DNA from: Pseudomonadota bacterium
GTDB lineage: Bacteria; Pseudomonadota; Gammaproteobacteria; Burkholderiales; Burkholderiaceae_C
Direction of reading: 5' to 3'
Assembly: GCA_018241265.1 (NCBI GenBank)
Contig: JAFEEF010000064.1
Location: forward strand, 1 to 64,000
Length of the DNA stretch: 64,000 bases
Position numbers and translations under genes: made by a program. Shown piece after piece: positions 37,918-45,887 of the stretch (positions within the stretch are counted from its first letter, which is position 1; the number at the start of each line of letters is the position of its first letter). The notes below the pieces were generated by a model. The model was not told the origin of the DNA. It made no database searches and saw nothing but the letters and a program-made list of their open reading frames with translations.

Positions 37918-39039
37918 ATGTCAGACCCTGCCGTCCCGGCCCGCATCGCCGACCGCCCTCCGCGCGGTCGCGATCGCCGCATCTGGATCGCCTACGCGGG
38001 GCTGTGCGTGCTGTGCTGGATGCTCTACACGATCGCCGGCACCGAATGGCTGCGCGGCAGCTGGCGCCTCTGGGAAGCGATCTACGAGTCGACCTGGAAC
38101 CTGCTGCCGCCGATGCTGCTCGGCACGCTGGTGCTGCCGTGGGTGCGCGCGCTGCAGGCGCAGCGCCGCGGCTTGGCGGCGCGGCTCGTGCTGCATGCGC
38201 TCGCGGCGTTCGCCTTCGCGAGCGTCTGGCACGCGATCGACTACGGCCTCGCCCGAGCGCTGTTCGGGCCCGAGCATGCGGCCGCGACCTTCGAGCAGCA
38301 GGTGCTCTGGCGCACTGCGTGGGCGGTGTTCGTCTACACCGCGCTCGTGCTCGGCTTCGGCGGCGCGCTGCATGCGCGGCGCGCGCACGCCGCCGCGGTC
38401 GCCGCGGTGCAGGCCGATGCGGCGCGGGTGCGCGCCGAGCTGGCGGCGATCAGCGACAAGCTCAATCCGCACTTCCTGTTCAACACCCTCAACTCGCTGA
38501 TCCTGCTCACGCGCAAGGATGCCGGTGCCGCCGAGCAGGCGCTGATGCGCTATTCGCGGATGCTGCGCTACCTGCTCGACAGCCAGCGCGGCGCGGCCGA
38601 CCGCGTGGCGCTGCAGGAGGAGCTCGACTTCGTGCGCGACTACCTCGCGCTCGAGTCGCTGCGCCTCGGCCAGCGCCTGCGCGTCGATTGGCAGATCGAC
38701 GACGCGGTGCTCGACGACATGATCCCGCCGCTGACCTTGCAGCCGCTGGTCGAGAACTCGATCGTGCACGGCATCGCGCCGCGCGTCGAAGGCGGCACCG
38801 TGCGCATCGAGGCGCGTCGCCGATGGGAAGCGCTGGTGCTGCGGGTTGCCGACGATGGCGCCGGCTGCGTCTGGCCGCCGACGGCACCGGCGGAGAACAC
38901 GCCGCGCCGCGGCGGCCTCGGCCTCAGCGCACTGCGGCGTCGCTTCGAACTCGACTACGACGGCCAGGCACGCCTCGACGTGCGCTCGGCGCCCGGCGCG
39001 GGCTTCAGCGTCGACATCCTGATACCGCAATCCTCATGA
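37918..39039 (+). CDS. sensor histidine kinase, LytS/AlgZ type
   Basis: 373 residues. Four hydrophobic segments in residues 23-155 form a membrane input domain with no recognisable extracellular sensor. A short coiled linker leads to the His_kinase domain with phospho-acceptor His185 in KLNPHFLFNTLNSL, the hallmark of the LytS/AlgZ group. The ATPase end shows LQPLVENSIVHGI (N box), DDGAG and GGLGLSALRRRF (G boxes). It is the first gene of a three-gene coupled unit with the LytTR regulator and a DUF2807 protein. The signal is unknown. Confidence 0.93.
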   Translation: MSDPAVPARIADRPPRGRDRRIWIAYAGLCVLCWMLYTIAGTEWLRGSWRLWEAIYESTWNLLPPMLLGTLVLPWVRALQAQRRGLAARLVLHALAAFAFASVWHAIDYGLARALFGPEHAAATFEQQVLWRTAWAVFVYTALVLGFGGALHARRAHAAAVAAVQADAARVRAELAAISDKLNPHFLFNTLNSLILLTRKDAGAAEQALMRYSRMLRYLLDSQRGAADRVALQEELDFVRDYLALESLRLGQRLRVDWQIDDAVLDDMIPPLTLQPLVENSIVHGIAPRVEGGTVRIEARRRWEALVLRVADDGAGCVWPPTAPAENTPRRGGLGLSALRRRFELDYDGQARLDVRSAPGAGFSVDILIPQSS

Positions 39040-39797
39040 ATCGAATCCGCACCTTGATCGCCGAAGACGAGCCGCTCGCCGCCGAAGGGCTGGCCGAGTG
39101 GGTGGAGCAACTGCCGCAGCTCGAGCTGGTCGCGACCTGCGGCGACGGCGCGAGCGCGCTCGATGCGATCCGGCGCCTGCAACCGGGCCTCGTGCTGATG
39201 GACATCCACATGCCCGGCATGACCGGCCTGCAGGTGCTGCGTGCGCTGGCCGACGATCCCGATGTGGCGGCGCCCGCGGTGATCTTCACGACCGCCTATG
39301 ACGAGCATGCGCTGACCGCGTTCGAGCTGCACGCGGCGGACTATCTGCTCAAGCCCTACACGCACGAGCGCTTCGTCGAAGCGGTCGACCATGCGTTGCA
39401 AGCGCCGCGCGGCCAGGCCTTGCCGGCGCTCGAAGCGGTGCAGGGCGACGAACCGGCCGGAGCCGCCGAGCCGCTGTCGCGCATCCTGGTGCGCGACCAG
39501 GGCAAGATCTTCCCGCTCGTTGTCGACGCGATCGAGTACCTGCGCTCCGACACCAAGTACACCGCGATCGTCAGCAAGGGCCGCAGCTACCTCGTGCGGC
39601 TGCCGATCGCCGCCTTCGAGAAGCGCCTCGATCCGGGCCGTTTCCTGAAGGTCAACCGCGCCTGCATCGTCAACCTCGATTTCGTCGAGGCGATGACGCC
39701 GGACGACAGCTCGCAGCTCGTCGTGCAGCTCGCCGACGGCACGCGCATCACCGCGAGCCGCGAAGTCTCCAAGCAACTGAGGGCCGATTCGATATGA
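39036..39797 (+). CDS. LytTR-family response regulator
   Basis: 253 residues. Receiver domain at residues 4-120 with acidic pair ED at 10-11, phospho-acceptor Asp56 in VLMDIHMPG, and Lys in LLKPY. The C-terminal half, from about residue 150, is a LytTR DNA-binding domain (VDAIEYLRSDTKYTAIVSKG and FLKVNRACIVNLDFV). The start overlaps the kinase stop (ATGA) and the stop overlaps the next start, so all three products are coupled. It is a cognate partner of the kinase by position. Confidence 0.94.
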   Translation: MNRIRTLIAEDEPLAAEGLAEWVEQLPQLELVATCGDGASALDAIRRLQPGLVLMDIHMPGMTGLQVLRALADDPDVAAPAVIFTTAYDEHALTAFELHAADYLLKPYTHERFVEAVDHALQAPRGQALPALEAVQGDEPAGAAEPLSRILVRDQGKIFPLVVDAIEYLRSDTKYTAIVSKGRSYLVRLPIAAFEKRLDPGRFLKVNRACIVNLDFVEAMTPDDSSQLVVQLADGTRITASREVSKQLRADSI

Positions 39798-40531
39798 GAA
39801 CGCGCATAGCCATCCTGTTGTTCGCCCTCGTCGGGTCGGCGGCGCTGCCGGCAGCGGCGCAAAAGCCCGACGAGCCCGCGAGCGCCGCGGGACGCACCTA
39901 CACGCCGGGCGACTTCGACACCATCGACATCTCCGGCGCGGCGATCGTGCGCTTCACGCAGGGCACGAGCGATCGCGTCTTCGTGCAGGGCGACGACGAC
40001 GCGCAGCGTGCCGTCGAACTCGAAGTGCGCGGCCGCCGCCTGCAGATCCGGCCCGGCGGATCATGGAAGTTCTGGAACTCGGGCCGTCTGCGCATCGACG
40101 TGACGGCGCGCGACCTGACGCGCGTCGGCATCTACGGCGCCGCCGATTTCCGCGCGGACGGGCCGCTGCAGGTCGATCGGCTGACCGTCAACATCGCCGG
40201 CGCCGGCAACGCGCGCTTCGACCACTTGCGTGCCGGGCAGCTCAGCTTCGAGGTCTCGGGTGCCGGCAACGGCGACGTGACCGGCATCGCGAAGAGCCTG
40301 GACGTGCGCATCGCCGGCCACAGCGAATTCCGCGGCGAGAACCTGATGACCGAGCGCGCCAAGGTCGCGATCAGCGGCATCGGCGACGTCAAGGTCTGGG
40401 CGACCGACAACCTCGACGTCGCGGTGGCCGGCGTCGGCAAGGTGGACTACTGGGGGACACCGAGCCTGAAGCGCAGCGTGTCGGGACAGGCGACGATCAA
40501 CGACCGCGGCGCGAAGCGGCCGGTGCAGTAG
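39794..40531 (+). CDS. DUF2807 (GIN-domain) exported protein
   Basis: 245 residues. A signal peptide (RIAILLFALVGSAALPAAAQ) is followed by a beta-helix-like GIN/head domain: VEVRG-like strands such as LTVNIAGAGNARFDHLRAGQ and LSFEVSGAGNGDVTG, the DUF2807 pattern. These proteins lie in the periplasm or on the surface and their function is not known. Its ATG overlaps the response regulator stop by four bases. That tight coupling suggests it belongs to the signalling unit, for example as a periplasmic input or output component. Confidence 0.88.
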   Translation: MRTRIAILLFALVGSAALPAAAQKPDEPASAAGRTYTPGDFDTIDISGAAIVRFTQGTSDRVFVQGDDDAQRAVELEVRGRRLQIRPGGSWKFWNSGRLRIDVTARDLTRVGIYGAADFRADGPLQVDRLTVNIAGAGNARFDHLRAGQLSFEVSGAGNGDVTGIAKSLDVRIAGHSEFRGENLMTERAKVAISGIGDVKVWATDNLDVAVAGVGKVDYWGTPSLKRSVSGQATINDRGAKRPVQ

Positions 40532-40632
40532 GCGCCAGCGCTCGAGCTCCCTTGGCAGTTCGTGTGCTCATGGCAAGGACTCCTCGTGCATGCAATGACG
40601 CGAGCGCCTCGGCGAGTGCCGCGCAGGCGCGC

Positions 40633-41136
40633 CTACGTGCCTGAAGCGGCATCGACGTCGTCCCAGTAGCCGACCGTCGCCGAGCCCCGGTAGCCGGTGC
40701 CCGTCAGCTTCACGCCGACACGGCCGGTATCGGTGAACATGACGACCTCGTGCGGGTGCGGATTGCCGAACACGAGGTAGCGGCACGGCGCATCGGTCTC
40801 GTTGACGAGCGCATGGCCGACCTTCTGGCCGGCCGGAAAGCAGACGTACTGGCCGGCGCTCATCGGATAGCTGCGATCGCCGAGCCGCAACGTCAGGCTG
40901 CCTTCGAGCACGTAGACGTGCTCCTCTTCGAGCAGGTGGTAGTGCGCCTGATTCGCTTGCCGGCCCGGCGGCAGCACCTCCATCGACACGCTGATCTGCG
41001 TGCCGCCGCCGTAGCTGCTGAGGTGCTGGTAGCGCATGCCGTAGCGGTTGCCGTGCGAGAACTCGGCCCACGGTACGCGCTCGATGTCGAAGGGCTCGTA
41101 GACGCCATTGGCGTTGATCGATGTCGGCTCGGACAT
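40633..41136 (-). CDS. cupin-domain protein
   Basis: 167 residues, one cupin barrel. Motif 1 is AHYHLLEEEHVYVLEGSLTL with the two His, Glu and second His positions for a metal; motif 2 is VCFPAGQKVGHALVNETD. The N- and C-terminal flanks (WAEFSHGNRYGMRYQHL and GTGYRGSATVGYWDDVD) suggest a sugar- or small-molecule-binding cupin without an assigned reaction. A good minus-strand promoter lies upstream. It stands alone, divergent from the deacetylase gene. Confidence 0.85.
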   Translation of the reverse strand: MSEPTSINANGVYEPFDIERVPWAEFSHGNRYGMRYQHLSSYGGGTQISVSMEVLPPGRQANQAHYHLLEEEHVYVLEGSLTLRLGDRSYPMSAGQYVCFPAGQKVGHALVNETDAPCRYLVFGNPHPHEVVMFTDTGRVGVKLTGTGYRGSATVGYWDDVDAASGT

Positions 41137-41169
41137 GCGCTGGCTCCCTGCGGTTGCTCGAAGGTGATT

Positions 41170-41198
41170 ACTGTACGAATATCCAGTTCGCGTGCCAA
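41170..41198 (-). promoter_or_regulatory. sigma70-like promoter of the cupin gene
   Basis: On the minus strand TTGGCA (plus 41193-41198) and TACAGT (plus 41170-41175) are spaced by exactly 17 bases. A start near 41162 gives a 26-base leader to the cupin ATG. The region is clearly A/T richer than its surroundings. Confidence 0.5.
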
Positions 41199-41233
41199 GG
41201 CCGGCTCACACACCGGCGCATGAAAATCGCCGC

Positions 41234-42289
41234 ATGCTCATCTTCCACAACCCGCTCCACGCGCGGCATGCCGGCCGCCACGAGATGTTCCGCGGCCGGC
41301 TCGTGCCCTGCCACGAATCGCCGGCGCGCCTCGACTATGTACTGGCCGAGCTGGCGCGGCGCCCGGTCGGCGAATTGCGCGAGCCGAGCGACGCCGACCT
41401 CGACCTCGTGCGCCGCGTCCACCGCCCGCGCTACCTCGACTTCCTCGCCGGCGCCTGGCAGGAATGGATCGCGCTCGATCCGGACAACGCCGCGCTCGAC
41501 ATCCTGCCGTCGATCTGGCCGGTGCGCGGCTTTCGCGACGACGTGCTGCCGGTCAACTTCGCAGCGCGCGTCGGGTTGTTCTCGTTCGACACTGGCTCGC
41601 CGATCACCGCCGGCACGTGGGAGGCGGCGCGCTGCGGCGCGGCCTGCGCGATCGATGCGGTACGCGCCGTCGCAGCGTCCGCTGGGCCGCGAGCCGCGAT
41701 GGCGCTGACGCGGCCGCCGGGACACCACGCCGGGCCGGACTTCTTCGGCGGCTATTGCTTCCTGAACAACGCCGCGATCGCCGCCGAGGCGTGGCGCGTG
41801 GCGGGCGCGGCGCGTGTGGCAGTGCTCGACATCGACTACCACCACGGCAACGGCACGCAGACGATCTTCTACGAGCGACCTGACGTGCTGACGGTATCGA
41901 TCCACGGCGATCCGCACACCGAGTATCCATTCTTCCTCGGCTACGCCAACGAGCACGGAGCCGGCGCGGGCGAGGGCTGCAATCTCAACCTGCCGCTGCC
42001 GGCGGGCAGCGACTTCAAGGCGTGGCGCGCGGCGCTGGCGCAGGGACTGCACGCGATCGAACGCGACGGCGCGGAGGCGCTCGTCGTCGCGCTCGGCGTC
42101 GACACCTACGAAGGCGATCCGATCTCGCGCTTCACGCTGAAGAGCGACGACTACCTCGAGGTCGGCCGCATGCTCGCCGGCTTCGGCCTGCCGATGGTGC
42201 TGGTGCTCGAAGGCGGCTATGCCGTCGCCGAGATGGGCGTCAACGTCGTCAACGTGCTCGACGGCATCGTCAGCGCATCGGCAGCTTGA
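41234..42289 (+). CDS. histone-deacetylase-family acetylpolyamine amidohydrolase
   Basis: 351 residues, arginase/deacetylase fold. Zinc and catalytic residues are visible in RPPGHHAGPDFFGGYCFLNN, in VLDIDYHHGNGTQ (metal Asp and His) and in VALGVDTYEGDP (metal Asp). The family deacetylates acetylated polyamines or related amides. The start MLIFHNPLHARHA at 41234 fits the family; an ATG at 41192 would add 14 residues with no homology-like content. The last 20 bases overlap the end of the convergent M20 gene. Confidence 0.9.
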   Translation: MLIFHNPLHARHAGRHEMFRGRLVPCHESPARLDYVLAELARRPVGELREPSDADLDLVRRVHRPRYLDFLAGAWQEWIALDPDNAALDILPSIWPVRGFRDDVLPVNFAARVGLFSFDTGSPITAGTWEAARCGAACAIDAVRAVAASAGPRAAMALTRPPGHHAGPDFFGGYCFLNNAAIAAEAWRVAGAARVAVLDIDYHHGNGTQTIFYERPDVLTVSIHGDPHTEYPFFLGYANEHGAGAGEGCNLNLPLPAGSDFKAWRAALAQGLHAIERDGAEALVVALGVDTYEGDPISRFTLKSDDYLEVGRMLAGFGLPMVLVLEGGYAVAEMGVNVVNVLDGIVSASAA

Positions 42290-43439
42290 GCCGCACGATC
42301 TCGGCGAACCAGCGCGCGCCGGTCTCGAGCACCGCATCGTTGAAGTCGTAGCCGGCGTTGTGCAGTGGCGTCGCGCCGTCGCCGTGGTCGCCGTTGCCGA
42401 TGAAGACGAAGGCGCCGGGCACGACGCGCAGGAAGGCGCCGAAGTCTTCCGAGATCATCATCGGCAGCACGTTGCCGTCGGTGCGTTCGGCGCCGACGAC
42501 CGCGCGCGCCGCCGCCAGCGCGGTCGCGGTGCTCTCGGGCCAGTTCACCGTCGGCGCGAACTCGTGCGTGTACGCCAGCGTCGCGGTCGCGCCGTGCGCC
42601 CGCGCGATGCCGGTGCACAGCTCGCGCATGCGCCGCTCGAGCAGCGCCTGCGTCTCGGGCGCGTAGCTGCGCGTGTCGCCCTCGATCACGACCTCGCCCG
42701 GTACGACGTTGCGGAGGCCGTCGGTATGGATCTCGGTGCACGAGACGACGGCCGAGACGCTCGGGTCGACGCTGCGCGAGACGACGGTCTGCAATGCGAG
42801 CACGATCTCGGCCGCGACGACGATCGCATCGACGCCCATGTGCGGCCGCGCCGCATGCGTGCCGCGACCCTGGATGCGGATCACGAAGTTGTCTTCGCTC
42901 GCCATGAGGCCACCGGGGCGCGTCGCGATGTGGCCGGCGGCGATGCCGGGCATGTTGTGCGCGCCGTAGATCTCGTCGACCGGGAAGCGGTCGAACAGGC
43001 CGTCGTCCATCATCGCCTTGGCGCCGCGGCCGTGTTCCTCGGCCGGCTGGAAGATGCAGCGCACCGTGCCGTCGAAGTCGCGCCGCTCGGCGAGCAGGCG
43101 CGCGGCGCCCAGCACCATGGTCATGTGGCCATCGTGGCCGCAGGCGTGCATGCGGCCGGGTGCCTGCGAGATGTGCTCGCGGCCGGGGGCGGCTTCGGTG
43201 ATCGCCAGCGCGTCCATCTCGGCGCGGAGGCCGATGACGCCCTTGCCAGAGCCCACCGTCAGGTTCGCGACGAAGCCGGTGCCGCCGATGCCGCGGTGTA
43301 CCTGCCAGCCGAGTGCTCGGAGGATGCCGGCCGCATAGTCGGAGGTCGCGCGCTCTTCGAAGCCGGTCTCGGGATGGCGATGCAGGTGATGGCGCCAGCG
43401 CACGAGCTGCGCTGCGTGGTCTTCGTCGACGTCGATCAT
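42270..43439 (-). CDS. M20-family amidohydrolase (hippurate hydrolase/aminoacylase-like)
   Basis: 389 residues. Metal-binding and catalytic motifs: RHHLHRHPETGFEE at the N-terminus, RAEMDAL, GRMHACGHDGHM, and the FQPAEEHGRGA glutamates; the dimerisation domain sits at about 180-290. Such enzymes hydrolyse N-acyl or N-acetyl amino acids and peptides. The start overlaps the GNAT toxin stop (ATGA), so it is translated with the toxin-antitoxin pair. No other promoter is seen. It is convergent with the acetylpolyamine amidohydrolase and overlaps it by 20 bases. Confidence 0.92.
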   Translation of the reverse strand: MIDVDEDHAAQLVRWRHHLHRHPETGFEERATSDYAAGILRALGWQVHRGIGGTGFVANLTVGSGKGVIGLRAEMDALAITEAAPGREHISQAPGRMHACGHDGHMTMVLGAARLLAERRDFDGTVRCIFQPAEEHGRGAKAMMDDGLFDRFPVDEIYGAHNMPGIAAGHIATRPGGLMASEDNFVIRIQGRGTHAARPHMGVDAIVVAAEIVLALQTVVSRSVDPSVSAVVSCTEIHTDGLRNVVPGEVVIEGDTRSYAPETQALLERRMRELCTGIARAHGATATLAYTHEFAPTVNWPESTATALAAARAVVGAERTDGNVLPMMISEDFGAFLRVVPGAFVFIGNGDHGDGATPLHNAGYDFNDAVLETGARWFAEIVRLKLPMR

Positions 43440-43957
43440 GGCAGCTGTCCGAAGAGCTTGGTCACCGTTCCCATCGCGAGGAACAGCCGGGCCGGCTGCG
43501 CCTGCAGCGGCATGAAGTCGAAGTGCCGGTAGAAGGCGATCGCGGCTTCGTCCTTTGCATCCACGACAACGGCCATGGATGCGATCTCGGCCGCGGCCAC
43601 CGCCGCACGATGCAGGGCATTGAGAAGCAGGTGCTCGCCGAGTCCCTGTCCGCGCATCGTTCGATCCAGCGCGAGACGCCCGAGCAGTGTCACGGGGAGC
43701 TGGCGGTAGCGGGGCAGCTTCTTCGCCAGCTCGGCCGGCAGTTCGTCGGCGGCCACGGTCGAAGCGGACAACGTGTAGTAGCCGAGCACTTCATGCGCCG
43801 GAGGAGCCACCAGCACGAACGGCGCCGCGACATGCTTTTCGGCGTCCTGCCGTGCCTGCTGGCGCAGATAGCGATCGAGCGGCTCGCTGCCCGAAGCGAA
43901 GGTGCCGCGCTCGTGCTGCTTCTGCAGCGGTTCGATGCGATAGGGCGAGACGGGCAC
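43436..43957 (-). CDS. GNAT-family toxin (TacT/AtaT-like acetyltransferase)
   Basis: 173 residues. Acetyl-CoA binding motif RGQGLG at residues 102-107 (preceded by LGRLALDRT) and Tyr143 in AFYRHFDF, the position of the catalytic tyrosine in TacT. The N-terminus EPLDRYLRQQARQDAEKHVA is typical of toxins that acetylate aminoacyl-tRNA. The start is a GTG at 43957, five bases after the DUF1778 stop; the ATG alternatives lie much further in. Its partner antitoxin is directly upstream. Toxin activity is inferred from family and context. Confidence 0.9.
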   Translation of the reverse strand: MPVSPYRIEPLQKQHERGTFASGSEPLDRYLRQQARQDAEKHVAAPFVLVAPPAHEVLGYYTLSASTVAADELPAELAKKLPRYRQLPVTLLGRLALDRTMRGQGLGEHLLLNALHRAAVAAAEIASMAVVVDAKDEAAIAFYRHFDFMPLQAQPARLFLAMGTVTKLFGQLP

Positions 43958-43962
43958 GTGGC

Positions 43963-44259
43963 CTAGAGCCCCATCTGACGGCGGTACTTGGCAGCCGCCT
44001 TGCGCAGGCGCGGGCCGGGTTTGGGGGCCTCGAGCAACGCGCTCACGAAGGCGACCTGCTCGGCGCGGGTGAGGCGGATGGTCTCGTGCTCCTCGATGAC
44101 GCGTTCGGCGGCGGCTTGTGCGCTGGCCACGACGAAGTCGCTCACCGTGCGGCCCGAAAGAGCCGCCGCGTGCTGCAGCAAGGACTTCTGCGCGGCGGTG
44201 ATGCGGGCAGCCAGGCGCTCGCCGCGTCCCTTGCCGGTTTCCGTGATGTCTTTCAGCAT
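43963..44259 (-). CDS. DUF1778 antitoxin (TacA-like, ribbon-helix-helix)
   Basis: 98 residues. The segment RLAARITAAQKSLLQHAAAL then SGRTVSDFVVASAQAAAERV is the DUF1778 RHH DNA-binding core; the C-terminal half with LTRAEQVAFVSALLEAPKPG is the part that wraps the GNAT toxin in known complexes. I chose ATG 44259, five bases behind AAGGA; ATG 44265 is in frame two codons earlier. It precedes the toxin gene and likely represses the operon by binding the palindrome at 44297-44306. Confidence 0.9.
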   Translation of the reverse strand: MLKDITETGKGRGERLAARITAAQKSLLQHAAALSGRTVSDFVVASAQAAAERVIEEHETIRLTRAEQVAFVSALLEAPKPGPRLRKAAAKYRRQMGL

Positions 44260-44296
44260 GGTCATCCTTGGGCGCGAATCCTGTCTGTGCACCAAT

Positions 44297-44306
44297 TGTA
44301 CGTACA
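44297..44306. promoter_or_regulatory. palindromic operator candidate for the DUF1778/GNAT operon
   Basis: TGTACGTACA is a perfect 10-base palindrome 38 bases upstream of the antitoxin start on the minus strand. It sits in a short A/T-richer island (CAATTGTACGTACACG). TacA-type antitoxins bind short TGTA...TACA-like palindromes in their own promoters, so this is the likely autoregulatory site. It also lies 60 bases from the divergent NUDIX start. Confidence 0.55.
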
Positions 44307-44365
44307 CGAGCAGGGCGGTGCTGCGATTGGCGTCGCCGGTTCGATGCACGGGGCAGAATCGCGCG

Positions 44366-45046
44366 ATGTCCTCGAGCCCTGCAACGATCTGCCGCGACGC
44401 CGATCTCCACGCGCGGATCCGCGCGCGCCTCGCCGACTTCGATGTCCGATCGCTGCCCGATGACGGCGGCCCGCGGGCCGCCGTCGTGGTGGCGGTGATC
44501 GATGAAGGCCACGGCGCCGATCTCGACGGCATGCCGCAGCACGCCGGCTGGAGCGTGCATGCGGCGCTGCTGCTGACGCGCCGATCGGGCACGCTGCGCC
44601 GCCATGCCGGCCAATGGGCGCTGCCCGGCGGGCGCATCGATGCGGGCGAATCGCCGGAAGAGGCTGCGCTGCGCGAACTCGCCGAAGAGGTCGGCCTCGT
44701 CGTCGAGCCGTCCTGCATCCTCGGGCGGCTCGACGACTATGCGACGCGCTCGGGCTTCGTGATCACGCCTATCGTCGTGTGGCCGGGCGCCGCGCGTGAA
44801 CTGGTCCCGAACCCGGACGAAGTCGGCAAGGTGCACCGCATCCCGCTGCACGAGTTCCTGCGTGCCGACGCGCCGATGCTCGAGACCTTGCCCGAGCTGG
44901 CGCAGCCGGTGCTGCGCATGCCGGTCGGCACGAGCTGGATCGCTGCCCCGACCGCGGCGGTGCTGTACCAGTTCCGCGAGCTCTGCCTGCTCGGCCGTCC
45001 GACGCGCGTCGCGCACTTCGAGCAGCCGGCGTTCGCCTGGCGTTGA
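44366..45046 (+). CDS. NUDIX hydrolase, CoA pyrophosphatase (NudL)-like
   Basis: 226 residues. The Nudix box is complete: GRIDAGESPEEAALRELAEE followed by VGL. The preceding RSGTLRRHAGQWALPGG is close to the UPF0035/NudL motif found in CoA pyrophosphatases, but the N-terminal region differs, so the substrate is tentative. The product ends in a VLYQFRELCLLGRPTRVAHF tail. ATG 44366 follows a weak ribosome-binding site. It is divergent from the toxin-antitoxin operon and convergent with the cyclase gene. Confidence 0.85.
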   Translation: MSSSPATICRDADLHARIRARLADFDVRSLPDDGGPRAAVVVAVIDEGHGADLDGMPQHAGWSVHAALLLTRRSGTLRRHAGQWALPGGRIDAGESPEEAALRELAEEVGLVVEPSCILGRLDDYATRSGFVITPIVVWPGAARELVPNPDEVGKVHRIPLHEFLRADAPMLETLPELAQPVLRMPVGTSWIAAPTAAVLYQFRELCLLGRPTRVAHFEQPAFAWR

Positions 45047-45053
45047 AGCCGCC

Positions 45054-45863
45054 TCAGCCCGCCGACGCCATCAGCGCATCGTCGAAGATCGCGACTGCCC
45101 GCGTCCAACCCGCCGAAGCGCCGCGGATCTTGTGCGGGAAGCACGAGATGTAGAAGCCGTCGGCCGGCAGCGCCTCGAGGTTGTGCAGCTTCTCGAGGTG
45201 GCAGTAGCCGATGTCGCGGCCGGCCTTGTGGCCTTCCCAGATCAGCGAGGCGTCGTGCGTCTCGCCGTACTTCTTCGCGGTGTGCACGAACGGCGCGTCC
45301 CAGCTCCAGGCGTCGGTGCCGGTGAGGCGGATGCCACGCTCCAGCAAGTACATGGTCGCCGCGTAGCCCATGCCGCAGCCCGAGGCCACGTAGTCCGCCT
45401 CGCCATAGCGCGAGCCGGCGCGCGTGTTGACGACGACGATCTCGAGCGGCTTGAGCACGTGGCCGATGCGCTCGAGCTCGGCCTCGACGTCGGCCGCGGT
45501 CACGACATAGCCGTCTTCGAAATGACGGAAGTCGAGCTTCACGCCGGGCTGGAAGCACCATTCGAGCGGCACGTCGTGGATCGCGATCGACGGCTTCCCG
45601 TCGCCGAGCGCCCGGTCCATCGTCGAATGGAAGTGGTAGGGCGCATCGAGGTGCGTGCCGTTGTGGGTCGACAGCTGCACCAGCTCGGCCGCCCAGCCTT
45701 CGCCGTCGGGCAGGTCATCCTTCCGCAGGCCGGGAAAGAACGGCGCGATCTGCTCGTAGGTCGCGTCGTGCTTGAAGTACTGGATCTTCGGCACGAAGGC
45801 CGGCGGATCGGACAGCACGTCGTTCTCGAGGAAGATCGACAGGTCGACGAAGCGGCGGGGCAT
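45054..45863 (-). CDS. cyclase-family hydrolase (kynurenine formamidase-like)
   Basis: 269 residues. The metal site motif HxGTHxDxPxHF is present as [14 protein letters not shown]. The fold is that of KynB and related amidases/isatin hydrolases. No kynurenine pathway genes are nearby, so the kynurenine role should not be assumed. The start ([15 protein letters not shown]) is five bases behind GGAG. It follows sdaA by 24 bases on the same strand and is probably co-transcribed. Confidence 0.88.
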   Translation of the reverse strand: MPRRFVDLSIFLENDVLSDPPAFVPKIQYFKHDATYEQIAPFFPGLRKDDLPDGEGWAAELVQLSTHNGTHLDAPYHFHSTMDRALGDGKPSIAIHDVPLEWCFQPGVKLDFRHFEDGYVVTAADVEAELERIGHVLKPLEIVVVNTRAGSRYGEADYVASGCGMGYAATMYLLERGIRLTGTDAWSWDAPFVHTAKKYGETHDASLIWEGHKAGRDIGYCHLEKLHNLEALPADGFYISCFPHKIRGASAGWTRAVAIFDDALMASAG

Positions 45864-45887
45864 GGGATCTCCGACTGTGTACTGCGC

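Noticed and set aside
41192..41233. Earlier ATG for the acetylpolyamine amidohydrolase.
   Set aside because: The added residues (RPAHTPAHENRR) have no family content and overlap the cupin promoter; ATG 41234 gives the expected N-terminus.
45054..45863. Assignment of the cyclase-family gene as kynB.
   Set aside because: No kynureninase or tryptophan dioxygenase is nearby, and the fold covers many amidases; only the metal motif is certain.
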